Below, one piece after another: positions 63,641 through 64,000 of a DNA stretch of 64,000 bases; position 1 is the first letter of the stretch, and every line of letters begins with the position of its first letter. The notes beneath the pieces are model-generated. The model ran no database searches, was not told the DNA's origin, and saw only the letters and a program-made list of their open reading frames with translations. The stretch comes from Halocaridina rubra. Lineage: Eukaryota; Arthropoda; Malacostraca; Decapoda; Atyidae. The stretch covers positions 178,501-242,500 of the forward strand of contig JAXCGZ010007567.1 in NCBI GenBank assembly GCA_037179515.1. Reading direction: 5' to 3'. The position numbers were made by a program, and so were the translations under genes.

Positions 63641-63868
63641 TAATAATAATAATAAGACTAAAGCCGAATTATTGGAATAGACATCATGAAAGTAATGCAG
63701 AGGTATATTAAAACCCAGCAGAGAGCTGGATATTCATTACACATCTTTTATAATCCCTTCACATCTGACAGGTCATTACACTCTCCATCTCTGTTTCTCT
63801 TTACAACCTGATAAAGTCTGTTTTATTTTATAATTTTTTGGCCCATCCTGGTGTCACAATAATCTTTT
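63509..63868 (+). repeat. Right arm of the large inverted repeat, with (AAT)n
   Basis: The mirror of 62795-63130, including an (AAT)n tract at 63576-63655 and ending in an A run before the Tigger-like right terminus. Confidence 0.85.
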
Positions 63869-63936
63869 AAAAAAAAAAAAAAAACCCGCGATACAGTGAA
63901 AACGTGAACCGAGAAACGCGAATAACCGGGGGAACA

Positions 63937-63939
<3 letters not shown>

Positions 63940-64000
<61 letters not shown>
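63940..64000. repeat. (TA)n microsatellite reaching the window edge
   Basis: TA tract of at least 61 bases directly right of the Tigger-like terminus. It continues beyond the window. Confidence 0.95.

Overview
The window looks like nuclear DNA of an arthropod, most likely a decapod crustacean. It is AT-rich and intron-bearing, with very long (TA)n, (CT)n and (ATT)n microsatellites, short TTAGG-like runs, and a dense mix of RTE, CR1 and Jockey/I-type LINEs, pogo/Tigger and hAT DNA transposons, tRNA-derived repeats and one LTR retrotransposon. The species assignment is inference; no single feature proves it.

Host genes occupy little of the window. At the left edge two plus-strand exons (722-828 and 1244-1283) read as the end of a PH-like domain and are followed by a poly(A) signal. 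On the minus strand, 13068 down to 5566, lies a tight run of five conserved eukaryotic genes: MED9 (two exons), an NCBP2AS2-like microprotein, COX17, BANF1 (barrier-to-autointegration factor) and YIPF3. The last four are intronless as seen here and separated by only 91, 73 and 151 bases. The MED9 stop codon sits immediately before a consensus splice donor, and the next good acceptor lies 8 bases upstream of the NCBP2AS2 start codon. The layout predicts a dicistronic or polycistronic transcript and is the most interesting feature of the window. Near the right end one plus-strand exon (60425-60606) resembles the N-terminal part of EI24.

Almost everything else is transposon. From 14366 to 25040 there is a four-level nest: a minus-strand RTE LINE, split by a plus-strand Jockey-like LINE, split by a BED-finger hAT transposon with a perfect 8-base target duplication, split by a minus-strand CR1 LINE that carries an SGNH-esterase ORF. 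From 26585 to 31125 an RTE LINE sits inside a CR1-like LINE. From 31140 to 37165 a 4.5-kb LTR retrotransposon sits inside a tandem array of a 276-base tRNA-derived repeat; the same repeat forms another array at 9890-10890. From 37180 to 42200 CR1 segments lie in alternating orientation. From 45190 to 50150 a long LINE with a PHD-finger ORF1 carries a younger LINE insertion, and 53026-56130 holds another Jockey/I-type LINE.

Several terminal-inverted-repeat elements (10982-12424, 61265-62514, 62585-63939) are embedded between (TA)n tracts. The last of them contains a large inverted repeat made of two LINE 3' ends. Almost all transposon reading frames carry stops, frameshifts or deletions. Stretches 42210-45180, 25351-26320, 1935-3330 and 59483-60424 hold nothing recognised.
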